In this document: positions 7,662 to 16,951 of the stretch, in pieces
How the letters are laid out: every line of letters starts with the position of its first letter
Numbering within the stretch: position 1 is the first letter of the stretch
Assembly (NCBI GenBank): GCA_032117595.1
Contig: JAULYZ010000030.1
Span: forward strand, 1-64,000
Reading direction: 5' to 3'
Source of the DNA: WLJO01 sp032117595
GTDB lineage: Bacteria > Actinomycetota > Acidimicrobiia > Acidimicrobiales > Ilumatobacteraceae
DNA length: 64,000 nucleotides
Position numbers and translations under genes: made by a program
The notes under the pieces: generated by a model
What the model saw: the letters and a program-made list of their open reading frames with translations, nothing else
Databases searched by the model: none
Told to the model about the DNA's origin: nothing

Positions 7662-8372
7662 ATGAGTTTCTGGCCCACCGCCGAGCATTGGTCGGTGTCG
7701 ATCCCGCTCAACACGCCGCACCCGCGCCTGGCGGCGCTCGGTGCCGACACGCCGGGTGTGCTGCGGCTCGCAGACGCCGACTTCTCCGTGCCCGAGGAGG
7801 AGTGGACACGACTCGAGTACATGGACTGGAAGAGTGGCGGCGACACGAACTTTGCGCCGATCGCCACGATGGACGGCGAACTCGACTGCCGTGGGTTCTG
7901 GTCGAAGGAGAACGAGCATCCCGACAAGGACGCCCGGTTCACCACCAATGCAGCGAAGTGCCCGACGCTGCGCGACTACATCGCCGGCACGGGCGTGAAC
8001 TTCGGTCGGATGCGCATCATCAAGCTCGAGCCCCAAGACCGCGAGACCGCCATCCGCAGCATTCACCGCGACGACAACAACCGGTTCAATCCGCCCGCCG
8101 ACGGCTGGGTCGTGCGGAGTTGGCTCGAGCTCACCGACAACCCGAACAGCTACATGTTGCTGATGGACAACGATGCCAACGGCCTGCCCGACCCCTCCAC
8201 CGAGATACGCGTGCCGCTGCACCGTGGCGCTCGTTTCGTCGTCGACACCCAGCGCCTCTGGCATGTGGTGGTGCATCCCGGGTCTGCGCCGCGGTATGCG
8301 CTCATCACGAGTTTCGAGAGCGGTCCCGCGCTCCAGCGATGGATCGACCGCCAGCTGCCCGCCCGGGTGTGA
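7662..8372 (+). CDS. Putative 2OG-Fe(II) oxygenase, aspartyl/asparaginyl hydroxylase-like
   Basis: The 236-residue protein has no signal peptide. It carries an H135-x-D137 pair (SIHRDDNNRF), a distal H201 (RLWHVVVHPG) and R211 ten residues later (PRYALITSF). This spacing matches the HxD...H...R iron and 2-oxoglutarate binding pattern of the AspH-like double-stranded beta-helix fold. The N-terminal 100 residues are not recognisable. Substrate is unknown. The call is from motif geometry and needs a structure-level check. It ends nine bases from the convergent oxidoreductase gene. Confidence 0.55.
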   Translation: MSFWPTAEHWSVSIPLNTPHPRLAALGADTPGVLRLADADFSVPEEEWTRLEYMDWKSGGDTNFAPIATMDGELDCRGFWSKENEHPDKDARFTTNAAKCPTLRDYIAGTGVNFGRMRIIKLEPQDRETAIRSIHRDDNNRFNPPADGWVVRSWLELTDNPNSYMLLMDNDANGLPDPSTEIRVPLHRGARFVVDTQRLWHVVVHPGSAPRYALITSFESGPALQRWIDRQLPARV

Positions 8373-8381
8373 GCCGGCGCG

Positions 8382-9428
8382 TCAGGGCCCGCGCCAGAGC
8401 TGGAGCGGGGTTCGGTCTCTCGGGCCGGTGAACGGCGTTCGCTCGGGGGCCCCGCTGCGGGCAGAGGCGTACGACGCGCACACGATGTCGAGCATCATCC
8501 GGCCGAAGGCAGCATCCATGACCGGCGGGCGTCGGTGCTCGAGGTCGTCGAGGAAGGCCGCCCACTCGCCCCGGTAGCCGTAGTGCTCTACGGCCGGCAC
8601 GCGGCTCGTTGCGGGAGGGAGTGCCACCGGCTCGCCGTTCACCTCGAGCGCGGGCACCGGGAGCAACTCGGCGCGGACGACGCCGGTGTCGCTGGCTGCC
8701 TGGGCGTCCCACACCGGGGCACCGGGCGCGCGCCAACTCGCAACGACGCGGGCGGAGAGGCCGCGGTCGAAGTCGATCTGTACCTCTGCGTACTCGTCGG
8801 TGGAATGGGATCCGTCGGCGGAACCCTCGAGGCGCGCCCGCACCGACACTGGCCTCGCAGGCGCTGCGGCAATGACGGCTACGGCGAGCGGATGCACGCC
8901 GAGATCGAAGAGAGCGCCGCCGCCCCACTGCGATGTCGTGAACTCACCCCACGTGGGCAGGGGGTTGAGGGCGCGAACCTCGAGGTGGCGCAAGGGGCCG
9001 AGCGCTCGGGCGTGCCTCACGAATTGCTGCACGACCGGGGAGTAGGCGAGGTTCTCTGCGTAGAGGAGTCGGCCACCTGAGACCTCTGCAGCCCTCACGA
9101 TGTCGTCGGCCCCGGAGAGGGTGGTGCACAGCGGTTTCTCCACCATGACGGCGGCTCCCGAGCCCAACGCACGCAGGACGTCGTCGCGGTGCGCAGCAGG
9201 TGGTGTCTGAACCAACACGATGTCTGCGCCAGCGGGCAGGTCCTCGTAACGGACGACTCGTGCGCCGGTCCGGCGAGCGAGTTCGAGTGCCCGCGCCTGT
9301 GTTCTCGATGCCACAACGCCAACCTCGACACCGAGCAGCGTGAGGGCTGCCGCGTGCGCCGCACTGATCGTGCCGGCCCCGCACATCGCGACCGTCGGAC
9401 GCGCCCGGCGGGCGCCTTGTCGCGCCAC
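8382..9428 (-). CDS. Gfo/Idh/MocA-family NAD(P)-dependent oxidoreductase
   Basis: The 348-residue protein has an N-terminal Rossmann fold (TVAMCGAGTISAAHAAAL). The family EKP motif occurs in AVMVEKPLCTTLSGADDI, and GGGALFDLGVHPLAVA corresponds to the substrate-binding helix with its catalytic-region histidine. The family reduces or oxidises sugars, inositols and related polyols; the substrate is not predictable here. GTG 9428 is used. It begins five bases after the stop of the upstream LLM oxidoreductase gene, so the two are probably co-transcribed. Confidence 0.85.
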   Translation of the reverse strand: MARQGARRARPTVAMCGAGTISAAHAAALTLLGVEVGVVASRTQARALELARRTGARVVRYEDLPAGADIVLVQTPPAAHRDDVLRALGSGAAVMVEKPLCTTLSGADDIVRAAEVSGGRLLYAENLAYSPVVQQFVRHARALGPLRHLEVRALNPLPTWGEFTTSQWGGGALFDLGVHPLAVAVIAAAPARPVSVRARLEGSADGSHSTDEYAEVQIDFDRGLSARVVASWRAPGAPVWDAQAASDTGVVRAELLPVPALEVNGEPVALPPATSRVPAVEHYGYRGEWAAFLDDLEHRRPPVMDAAFGRMMLDIVCASYASARSGAPERTPFTGPRDRTPLQLWRGP

Positions 9429-9433
9429 GCTGC

Positions 9434-10378
9434 TCAGCGGCCTGCGAGGGCGCTGACGACCGGCGCGAACGGTTCGAGATCAGCCTCGCCGACGATCACG
9501 TACGAGAATCCCCAGCGATCGCGTCGTGCAAGCAGGTCGTCGATGATCTGGGCGGTAGATCCCACGAGGGCGAACGGCGACGCAGCGACATCGTCGGGCC
9601 GCATGCCGGCGAACTGACTGATCAGGTCGAGTGCCGCCGGACGGTCATCGGTGACGCTCACCATGAACGCTCGGATGTTCATCTCGATGGCACCAATCCG
9701 ATCGCCAGCGGCATCGGCGACGATCGCCACCTTCTCGTCGACGGCTGTCTCGGTCATCGTCGAGATGACCTCGGGCCCCACAACCCCAGCCGTCATCGTG
9801 CCGTTGATGCCGACGATGTCGGCTTCGCGCGCCGCAATGCGCAGTACGCGCGGACCGCCACCGCCGATGAGAATGGGCGGGTATGGGCGTTGCACCGGCT
9901 TTGGCAGGCCGTTGTAACCGCTCACGCGGTAGTGCGTGCCGTGATGGTCGAAAGCGGTGTCGCCGAACGCGCCCTTGATCACCCGGAGCCCCTCCACGAA
10001 GCGATCGATCCGCACGCCGGGCGGGTCATAGGACATTCCTGACTGCTCATAGTCCGAGATCATCCAGCCAGCGCCGATCCCGATTTCGAGGCGTCCCTCG
10101 CTGAGGAGGTCGATCGTGGCGAGTTCCTTCGCCAGCACCACGGGATGCTTGTAGTCGTTGTCGAACACGAGTGCGCCGACGCGCAGGGCGGACGTGGCGT
10201 CGGCTGCTGCCTGCAGCGCCGGGATCGGTGCGAGCTGCTCGCCGAAATGGTCCGGCATCGTGAGGCAGTCGTACCCGTGCGCCTCGGCGCGACGTGCCAG
10301 ATCCGCCCAGGCGGCCCTCGTCGGAGCGGTGCTCGCCTGGATCCCGAATCGGAACGGGCGGTGGGGGAACGGGCTCAT
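9434..10378 (-). CDS. LLM-class (probably F420-dependent) oxidoreductase
   Basis: The 314-residue TIM-barrel protein belongs to the luciferase-like monooxygenase superfamily. Supporting blocks are FRFGIQASTAPTRAAWADLA at the N-terminus, LTMPDHFGEQLAPI, LLSEGRLEIGIGAGWM and PPILIGGGGPRVLRIAAREAD. The pattern is most like the actinobacterial TIGR03621 F420-dependent subgroup, a name I infer from sequence feel rather than a search. Such enzymes use reduced F420 or FMN for hydride transfer. ATG 10378 is preceded by a leaderless-type -10. Confidence 0.85.
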   Translation of the reverse strand: MSPFPHRPFRFGIQASTAPTRAAWADLARRAEAHGYDCLTMPDHFGEQLAPIPALQAAADATSALRVGALVFDNDYKHPVVLAKELATIDLLSEGRLEIGIGAGWMISDYEQSGMSYDPPGVRIDRFVEGLRVIKGAFGDTAFDHHGTHYRVSGYNGLPKPVQRPYPPILIGGGGPRVLRIAAREADIVGINGTMTAGVVGPEVISTMTETAVDEKVAIVADAAGDRIGAIEMNIRAFMVSVTDDRPAALDLISQFAGMRPDDVAASPFALVGSTAQIIDDLLARRDRWGFSYVIVGEADLEPFAPVVSALAGR

Positions 10379-10390
10379 GCCCCGACGGTA
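10379..10390 (-). promoter_or_regulatory. Leaderless-type promoter (-10 TACCGT)
   Basis: On the minus strand TACCGT (10390-10385) is followed by six bases and then ATG 10378 of the LLM oxidoreductase gene. Confidence 0.45.
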
Positions 10391-10469
10391 GCGGCTGTCG
10401 CGATTGGTACCGACCGCGACGCGTGCCGACCACTGGACCGGGTGACACCGGGGCCAGCCCGGCGAGACC

Positions 10470-10484
10470 TAACCTGCGCGTTCG
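10470..10484 (+). promoter_or_regulatory. Near-leaderless promoter (-10 TAACCT)
   Basis: TAACCT at 10470-10475 lies nine bases before GTG 10485 of the penicillin-binding protein gene, leaving room for only a base or two of leader. Confidence 0.45.
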
Positions 10485-12788
10485 GTGCACCGCGTGAACT
10501 GGTTCGTGAGGGCGGCGCTCACCATCGTTGCCGCAGCGGTGGGGATCGCCGCAGTCGTGGCGGGCATCGTGCCGCGTGTGGTGGGCATCGTGCGGGCGCA
10601 CGAGCAGGTGCCCGTCGAACTGCCGGAGTTCGCAAGCCTTGCCCGCGAGACGAACGTGTACGACGTCGCCGGCAAGCAGATTGCACGGTTCCGCCTCGAA
10701 CAGGTGGAGCAGGTGCGTTTCAGCGAGGTGCCAAAGCACGTGATCGATGCCGTCCTCGCAGTGGAGGACAAGGTGTTCTGGGAACACAAGGGTGTCAACC
10801 TGCGCAGCCTCGTGCGGGCCGTGCTCGCGAACGTGTCGTCGGGTTCTGCCGGACAGGGTGCCTCCACGATCACCCAACAGGTGGTGAAGAACGAGTTCCT
10901 CGGGGGCTTCCCGCGCGACGGCCGCTACAAGATCCTTCAGGCGCGCTACGCAGTGATGCTCGAGAAGCGCCTCTCGAAGGAGCAGATTCTCGAGCGATAC
11001 CTGAACACGATCTACTTCGGGAACAACGCCTACGGACTCTCCGCTGCCGCTGAGGCGTACTTCGGCAAGACTGTCGACCGACTGTCGCTCAACGAGGGAG
11101 CGTTCCTCGCCGGGCTCATTCGCTCGCCGAACGGCTACGACCCGATCCGCAGGCCGGAGCGGTCGAGGGCGCGGTTCAAGGTGGTGATGTCGCGGTTGGC
11201 CGAGGAGCGACTGCTCCCCGAGGCTGATGCTGAGCGTTTTGCGGAGGAGTGGCCCATCCCCGAGATCCTCAAGTCCCGCCCGGGTGAGTCGTTCCCGCCC
11301 ACGTACTTCACCGCGGCGGTCCGGGACCTGCTGCTCGAGGGCTCCGACATCCTTGGTGACTCGGTGCAGGAGCGCTACAACACGCTGTATCGCGGCGGGC
11401 TGTCGATCTACACCACGCTCGACTCCCGATTGCAGTCACTCGCCGAGGAGGCGCGGCTCAAGAGACTGCCGGCGAACTCGGGCGGTTTCGACACTGCGAT
11501 CGTGTCGCTCGACGCCCGCACGGGCGCGGTACGCGCCATGGTGGGAGGCGGAGGTTTTCGACCCGGTCAGGACGAGGTCAACATGGCGTTGCGCCCGCGC
11601 CAGACCGGTTCGTCGATCAAGATCTTCATTCTCGCTGCGGCGGTGCAGGCGGGTGCTTCCGGTGAGGACTCCATCGACGGTCGTCGGGGTTGTGTGCTCC
11701 CCAACCCGGGGAACCCGAGCGAACCGTTCGTCATCCGCGGAGGTGTGGCCGGAAAACTGGGTCCGCTCAAGGAGGCAACGTGGCTTTCGTTGAACTGCGC
11801 CTTTGCCCGACTGTCCCAGATCGTCGGGCTCAATCGCGTGGTCGACACCACCCGGCGCATGGGAGTCCGCAGTCCGCTCGACGCCTATGCAAGCTTCGCG
11901 ACCGGAGCCAATGAGATCAGTCCGCTCGACATGGCAGCCGGCGCACAGACGCTTGCCAACCAGGGTGTGCAGCATGATCCGTACTACGTGGACCGGATCG
12001 TTCGTGCCGAGACCGGCGAGACCCTGTACCAACACCTCGATGCGGGAGAGCAAGTACTCACCGCCGATGCGGCGAACCGCACCACTGCGATCCTGCAGGG
12101 CGTGCTGCGACGGGGCACTGCCGCACGGATCGGATACCTGAGCGGCGGGAAGCGCCCCGCTGCAGGAAAGACCGGTACGCAGCAGAACAACACCAACGCT
12201 TGGTTCGTCGGCTACACGCCACAGTTGGTCACGGCGGTCTGGGTGGGCAACCCGAAGGGGTACGTGCCGATGGTGAACATCCCTGAGTTCGTCAAGGCCG
12301 GCGTCCGAACGGTGCAGGGCAGCACGTTCCCTGCGCGGATCTGGAAGTACTTCATGGATGCCGCCCATGAGGGCCTGCCGATTGCCGACTTCGTGAGCGC
12401 ACCCGCCCTCGGGCGCGATCCGATGTTGCTCTACCTACCGGGTACCGACTGCCTCGCCCAGGCCCTCGGTCCCGATGGCCGGCCGGTGCCCACCACGAAC
12501 CCAGACGTGAGCGATACATCGATCTACTACGACCCCGAGACCGGCCTCCCGGTCGCAACGGTGGTGCAGACGGTGCCCCCGGGCACCACGGTGCCACCCG
12601 ATGTCATCGACCCGCTCTGGCCACTGCCGATGGCACCGATCGACACATTCACCTATCCGTGCTCGGGTGCTCCGCCCGACTCGGGGGTGTCGCCCACCAC
12701 GGCGCCACCGTCGACGACGCTCGTCGACACGGTTCCGGACTCGGTGCCGATCAGCGCAGCCGCAACACTCGGACCAACTGGCACCTAG
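10485..12788 (+). CDS. Class A penicillin-binding protein (transglycosylase/transpeptidase)
   Basis: The 767-residue bifunctional peptidoglycan synthase polymerises lipid II and cross-links stem peptides outside the membrane. One N-terminal membrane helix (about 7-32) precedes a GT51 domain with E94 in VEDKVFWEHKG and GASTITQQVVKNEF. The transpeptidase has S376-x-x-K (TGSSIKIF), S435-L-N and K562-T-G-T (AGKTGTQQNN). The C-terminal 100 residues are a Pro/Thr/Ser-rich tail ending in TLGPTGT. GTG 10485 is preceded by a -10 box. Its TAG stop forms part of the -10 of the next gene. Confidence 0.95.
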   Translation: MHRVNWFVRAALTIVAAAVGIAAVVAGIVPRVVGIVRAHEQVPVELPEFASLARETNVYDVAGKQIARFRLEQVEQVRFSEVPKHVIDAVLAVEDKVFWEHKGVNLRSLVRAVLANVSSGSAGQGASTITQQVVKNEFLGGFPRDGRYKILQARYAVMLEKRLSKEQILERYLNTIYFGNNAYGLSAAAEAYFGKTVDRLSLNEGAFLAGLIRSPNGYDPIRRPERSRARFKVVMSRLAEERLLPEADAERFAEEWPIPEILKSRPGESFPPTYFTAAVRDLLLEGSDILGDSVQERYNTLYRGGLSIYTTLDSRLQSLAEEARLKRLPANSGGFDTAIVSLDARTGAVRAMVGGGGFRPGQDEVNMALRPRQTGSSIKIFILAAAVQAGASGEDSIDGRRGCVLPNPGNPSEPFVIRGGVAGKLGPLKEATWLSLNCAFARLSQIVGLNRVVDTTRRMGVRSPLDAYASFATGANEISPLDMAAGAQTLANQGVQHDPYYVDRIVRAETGETLYQHLDAGEQVLTADAANRTTAILQGVLRRGTAARIGYLSGGKRPAAGKTGTQQNNTNAWFVGYTPQLVTAVWVGNPKGYVPMVNIPEFVKAGVRTVQGSTFPARIWKYFMDAAHEGLPIADFVSAPALGRDPMLLYLPGTDCLAQALGPDGRPVPTTNPDVSDTSIYYDPETGLPVATVVQTVPPGTTVPPDVIDPLWPLPMAPIDTFTYPCSGAPPDSGVSPTTAPPSTTLVDTVPDSVPISAAATLGPTGT

Positions 12789-12798
12789 TGTGGCGATC
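12786..12798 (+). promoter_or_regulatory. Leaderless-type promoter (-10 TAGTGT) built on the PBP stop codon
   Basis: TAGTGT at 12786-12791 includes the TAG stop of the upstream gene. It is followed by seven bases and GTG 12799, the favoured start of the zinc-ribbon gene. Confidence 0.4.
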
Positions 12799-13506
12799 GT
12801 GAGCGATCTCGGGCGACTGGCCGATCTGCAGGAACTCGACACCTCCCTCGATCACATGGCGTACCGACGGGCTCATCTCCCGGAACGGATCGAACATGGC
12901 CAGTGCGCTGCCGCAACGGCCGCAGCGAAGTCGACGCTCGCCTCCAACCAGACCAGACGGAGCGCGCTCGAGGCGGAGTACGCATCACTTGAGTCGCGCG
13001 GTCGCGAGCTCGACGCCAAGGTCGCTCGCCTCGAGGGTCAGATGCGCAATGTCGTCGTGACCCGGGAGGCCGAGGCGTTCCAGCGGGAGATCGCCCAGCT
13101 GCGTTCCGAGCGAGAAACCGATGATGAGCGGGGCATCGAACTGCTCGACGAGAGCGAGCGCCTCGCTACGGAGGCGGAACTCATCCAAGCGCAGATCGAC
13201 GCAGCACTGGCCAGCGAGGCTGCAGTGGCGGCCCGACTCGCCGTGGCCGATGCAGCCCTCGACACCGAGGCAGCAGACCTGCGCGATCGGCGCGCCGCGG
13301 CCGCTGCAGCGATTCCTGTGCCCCTCCTCGAGGAGTACCAGCGTCGACGTCCCGCCTTCGACGGGGTCGCGGTCGCCCGCCTCCAGGGCTCACGGTGCAC
13401 CGGTTGCCACCTCGACCTGTCGCGTGCCGAGGTGGAGGCGGTCCGTGCTGTTCCGGACGATGCGCTGCCGGAGTGCCCACAGTGCGCCCGGATCCTCGTG
13501 CGCTGA
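12799..13506 (+). CDS. Coiled-coil protein with C-terminal C4 zinc ribbon (DUF164/CT398-like)
   Basis: About 180 residues of Glu/Ala/Arg-rich heptad-like helix (LADLQELDTSLDHM, LESRGRELDAKVARLEGQM, EAFQREIAQLRSE) are followed by a zinc ribbon with two CxxC pairs, CTGCHLDLS and CPQCARIL. This is the layout of the widespread C4-type zinc-ribbon family, typically next to Nif3-like genes, whose function is poorly defined. GTG 12799 is preferred because a -10 ends seven bases before it; GTG 12790 is the alternative. Length from 12799 is 235 residues. Confidence 0.8.
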   Translation: MSDLGRLADLQELDTSLDHMAYRRAHLPERIEHGQCAAATAAAKSTLASNQTRRSALEAEYASLESRGRELDAKVARLEGQMRNVVVTREAEAFQREIAQLRSERETDDERGIELLDESERLATEAELIQAQIDAALASEAAVAARLAVADAALDTEAADLRDRRAAAAAAIPVPLLEEYQRRRPAFDGVAVARLQGSRCTGCHLDLSRAEVEAVRAVPDDALPECPQCARILVR

Positions 13507-13522
13507 CGGCTACAGCCGTCAA

Positions 13523-13537
13523 TAGGCTCGGTCTCTG
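13523..13537 (+). promoter_or_regulatory. Near-leaderless promoter (-10 TAGGCT)
   Basis: TAGGCT at 13523-13528 lies nine bases before ATG 13538. No Shine-Dalgarno sequence is present. Confidence 0.4.
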
Positions 13538-14014
13538 ATGCTGTTCTGGTTCGTTGGCACTGCGGTTCTTGCGGTGTGGTTCGTGTTCGGGGACTCTCGC
13601 TTCGACTATCGCTTCCTCATCGTCGGGGCACTCGCACCCGATCTGGTCGATCTCCCGTTCGGCGGTGCTCGGGTCCTGCACTCCGTGGTCGGGAGCATCG
13701 CAGCACTCGTGGTGGTGATGCTCGCCACCATCGGGCGGCGCCCGGTACGCCGGCGTCTCCTCGCGCTCCCGATCGGGATGATGCTGCACCTCGTCTTCGA
13801 CGCAGCTTTCACGAACAACGGTGTGTTCTGGTGGCCCTTTGGCGGGATTCGCTTCGAGGATGCGCCGTGGCCCACCTGGGAGCGCGGGCCGTGGAGTGCG
13901 GTGCTCGAGGTCGTCGGCCTCGGACTCTGTTACTGGATCGTGCGCCGCTTCGGCCTCCGCGACCCCGAGCGGCGGAGCCGCTTCTGGCGCACTGGGATCC
14001 TCGAGCCATGCTGA
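13538..14014 (+). CDS. Small integral membrane protein, YdjM/metal-dependent-hydrolase-like
   Basis: The 158-residue protein has about four hydrophobic helices. It carries an APDLVDLPFGGARVLHS segment and LHLVFDAAFTNNGVFWWP, which recall the membrane-bound metal-dependent hydrolase (YdjM) family with Asp/His ligands in a membrane setting. Activity is not demonstrated for most members. Its stop overlaps ATG 14008 of the phosphatase gene by seven bases, so the two are coupled. Confidence 0.6.
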   Translation: MLFWFVGTAVLAVWFVFGDSRFDYRFLIVGALAPDLVDLPFGGARVLHSVVGSIAALVVVMLATIGRRPVRRRLLALPIGMMLHLVFDAAFTNNGVFWWPFGGIRFEDAPWPTWERGPWSAVLEVVGLGLCYWIVRRFGLRDPERRSRFWRTGILEPC

Positions 14015-14577
14015 TTCTCGTGCGCCACGGCCGTACTGCAGCAAACGCTGCCGGTCTGCTCCAGGGTCGCCTCGACCCGCCCCTCGACGCTGTCGGTGAG
14101 GATCAGGCAGAGCGGATCGGCGGCGCGCTCACCGGGGTGCATCGTGTCGTGTCGAGTCCGCTGCTTCGAGCCCGTCAAACGGCACTTCGTATCAGCGGCA
14201 CCATTGACATCGACGAGCGGTGGCAGGAGATCTCCTACGGGATCTACGAGGGCCGACCGCAGGCCGACGTGCCTGCAGGGGAGTGGGAGCGCTGGCGCAA
14301 CGACCCGACTCACTGCGTCGAGGGCGGTGAGTCGCTGGCGGCCCTCGCTGAGCGAACGACTGCGGCAGTGCTCGACCTGCTCGACGAGGCACGGGATCGC
14401 GATGTTGTGGTGGTGAGCCACGTCTCGCCGATCAAGGCAGCGATGGCGTGGGCGCTCGGGGTGGGCGTGGACATCTCGTGGCGGTGTCAACTCGACCAGG
14501 CGGCCATCACCAGGATCGCTGTTGGCGCTCGCGGCGCCTCACTGCGCAGTTTCAACGACGTCGCACACCTGCGCTGA
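14008..14577 (+). CDS. Histidine phosphatase family protein (phosphoglycerate mutase-like)
   Basis: The 189-residue protein begins MLILVRHGRTAANAAGLLQG, the RHG motif with the phosphate-accepting histidine. It also has SSPLLRARQTA with the second arginine, EISYGIYEGRP with the proton-donor glutamate, and VVVSHVSPIKAA with the second histidine. These are the four active-site blocks of the family. Natural substrates could be a sugar phosphate, a nucleotide intermediate or a cobalamin precursor. The start overlaps the upstream membrane-protein gene. Confidence 0.9.
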   Translation: MLILVRHGRTAANAAGLLQGRLDPPLDAVGEDQAERIGGALTGVHRVVSSPLLRARQTALRISGTIDIDERWQEISYGIYEGRPQADVPAGEWERWRNDPTHCVEGGESLAALAERTTAAVLDLLDEARDRDVVVVSHVSPIKAAMAWALGVGVDISWRCQLDQAAITRIAVGARGASLRSFNDVAHLR

Positions 14578-14755
14578 AACCGACTCCACGCTGACACTGA
14601 CCCAGCGCTGGAACCGGTGGCACACTCGGGGGAACAAGCCGTCGTCTCGAAGGCGTTGCTCTCAAGCAGACGCGACGAACCGTGTGAGGTCGGATAGTTC
14701 CCGTGCTCCGGTGTGCCCGACTCGACAGCGTGGTGCGCGGTCGAGATGCAGGCGA
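14578..14755. other. Convergent intergenic spacer
   Basis: This 178-bp gap between convergent genes shows no ORF, convincing hairpin or repeat that I can support. Confidence 0.5.
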
Positions 14756-15193
14756 TCAGTGCAGCAGTTCGGTGGGCTTCGACGAGTCGGCGAGGCGCTC
14801 GGCAACCGTGGTGAGCAGCTGGCGCGCAAGCCCCGGCACCTCGTTGAGCAGACGCTCGAAGGAGCGTGCGTCGACGACGAGGACCATGAGGTCGGAGTCC
14901 GCCACAACGGTGGCGTTGCGCGGCCGGTGCAGGATGAGGGCAAGCTCACCGACCACATCGCCAGCCCCGAGGGTGGCGATCTTGCGGCCACCGCGCTTGA
15001 CGACTGCTGTGCCGGACTGAATGACGACGAACTCGTGCGCCATGCTGCCCTCGGCCATCACTTCGGTGCCCTTGGGCAACTTCAACTCGGTGACGATGCT
15101 CGCCACGTGGTCGAGTTGCTTCTTCGTGCAACGGGCGAAGATCGGTACGTTGCGCAGGTGGTCGAGGTATCGGTTCTTGCTCACGGCCGTCAT
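14756..15193 (-). CDS. Cyclic nucleotide-binding domain protein
   Basis: The 145-residue protein is essentially one CAP/CRP-like cNMP-binding beta-roll. FARCTKKQLDHVASIV forms the lead helix, LPKGTEVMAEGSMAHEFVVI the strands, and GDVVGELALILHRPRNATVV the phosphate-binding cassette, with Glu-Leu-Ala and Arg-Asn-Ala-Thr in the expected places. There is no DNA-binding or enzyme domain, so it probably works as a small sensor or partner protein. It is transcribed divergently from the glycosidase gene. Confidence 0.85.
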   Translation of the reverse strand: MTAVSKNRYLDHLRNVPIFARCTKKQLDHVASIVTELKLPKGTEVMAEGSMAHEFVVIQSGTAVVKRGGRKIATLGAGDVVGELALILHRPRNATVVADSDLMVLVVDARSFERLLNEVPGLARQLLTTVAERLADSSKPTELLH

Positions 15194-15307
15194 TGTTCCA
15201 CATGGGCTCGTCGCGCGCTCAAGACCAGCTGCAGGTCCTGTCCACCGGGGATCTGCTCGTGGGTGGCCTCGGGGCCTCGATGACGCTCCCAGCAGGACCG
15301 CATCCCC

Positions 15308-15322
15308 TAGCCTGCGATCTCG
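15308..15322 (+). promoter_or_regulatory. Near-leaderless promoter (-10 TAGCCT)
   Basis: TAGCCT at 15308-15313 lies nine bases before GTG 15323. Confidence 0.45.
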
Positions 15323-16565
15323 GTGAAACCCCGTCTGCCCCGTCTCCGGCGGCCCAACATCCGCACGTGGTCCCGCAAGCGCAAGATCCTGTCAGCGATC
15401 GGCACGGTGCTTGCGGCCATCGTGCTGTACACGGCCATTTCCCTGACGGTGTTCGTGATCGACCACCGGGAGGACCCGTTCGACCAGAACGTCGCCACCT
15501 GGGCGCGCAAGAACGGTCTGGGGTTCGTGGTGAACCGGCTCGAGCGGTGGCGTTACAGCAAGCCGCCCTCTGAGAAGCCGGCCGATGCCCTGGCGCTCGA
15601 CTCCGATGTCACGGGCTCGACCCCGACCCCGACCGCAGCGGTCACCACGTCTGCCCCGCCAACGAGCAGCCCGGGCGGTGCTGCTCCACCGACCACGGCC
15701 CTCGCCACGACCACGACGCTTCCTCCCGGACCTGCGGCACTCGTGCCGCAGGTTGTTCCTGCTCTCGAGGGCGAGGGGCAATGGCGCTCGATCGCCGAGG
15801 TTCGGGGCGAGACGGTCGTGTGGGCCACCAGCATCCGTCCCCTTGCGAAGTACGGGTCAGTTGTCGCCACGGCAGCGGTGTTCGACCCGGTGCGGCTCAC
15901 CGCCGGCCTCTATAACGGATCCGACATCCCCGGCAAGGGGGGCTGGTTCAACGCCGGCAAGGTGAACAAGAAGGCTCTGCCTTCCCTCGTCGCGACGTTC
16001 AACGGAGGTTTCCGACTCGAGCACTTCAAGGGTGGCTACATCACCGAGGGTCGGGTCATTCGCAAGATGCGCAAGGACGAAGCCACGATTGCGATCCGCA
16101 AGGACGGGACCCTCGCAGTCGGTGCGTGGTTGCGCGAGCTTCCCGACGACGGCTCGTGGAAGTCGCTGCGTCAGAACCTCCCGCCGGTGGTGCTCGACGG
16201 CAAGCCGAGCATCGACCTGTTCCCGGGCACCTACTGGGGCGACGACTTTCATCAGGTGACGTTCACGTACCGCTCCGCCATCTGTCGTCTTGCGAACGGG
16301 ACGCTGATGTACGTGGCGATGGGCAAGGTCGACATCGACCTGCTCGCCGAGGGTCTCGTGAACATGGGCTGCCAGATGGCGATGCAGCTCGACATCAACG
16401 GCAACTGGCCCCAGTTCGCCACCTTCCGCGGGTTCGGGGAGGCCGAGAGGAAGCCGGTCCTGCTCGACAAGCGGATGGGCAACCCGGCGAGGACCCTGCG
16501 CGGCTCGGGCAAGGACTTCATTGCGCTGTTCGATCCTGCGTCGTTGCCGCCCGATCTCATCAAGT

Positions 16566-16567
<2 letters not shown>
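15323..16567 (+). CDS. Membrane-anchored phosphodiester glycosidase family protein (NAGPA/DUF2233)
   Basis: The 414-residue protein has a basic N-terminus, one membrane helix (about 24-46) and a Thr/Pro-rich linker. The C-terminal domain resembles NAGPA-type phosphodiester glycosidases: VATFNGGFRLEHFKGG, a metal-site-like DGKPSIDLFPG region and GCQMAMQLDINGNWPQFATF. The family removes GlcNAc from phosphodiesters in animals; bacterial members probably act on cell-surface polymers. The domain lies on the outer face. Its TGA stop (16565-16567) falls inside the last helix of rnpB on the other strand. Confidence 0.8.
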
Positions 16568-16938
<371 letters not shown>

Positions 16939-16951
16939 GCCGGTCAGTCTA
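16939..16951 (-). promoter_or_regulatory. rnpB -10 box inside the ligase 3' end
   Basis: TAGACT (16951-16946, minus strand) is followed by seven bases and then the first G of P1 at 16938. The hexamer is formed from the last Val-Asp-stop codons of the acyl-CoA ligase (GTAGACTGA). No clear -35 was seen. Confidence 0.55.
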
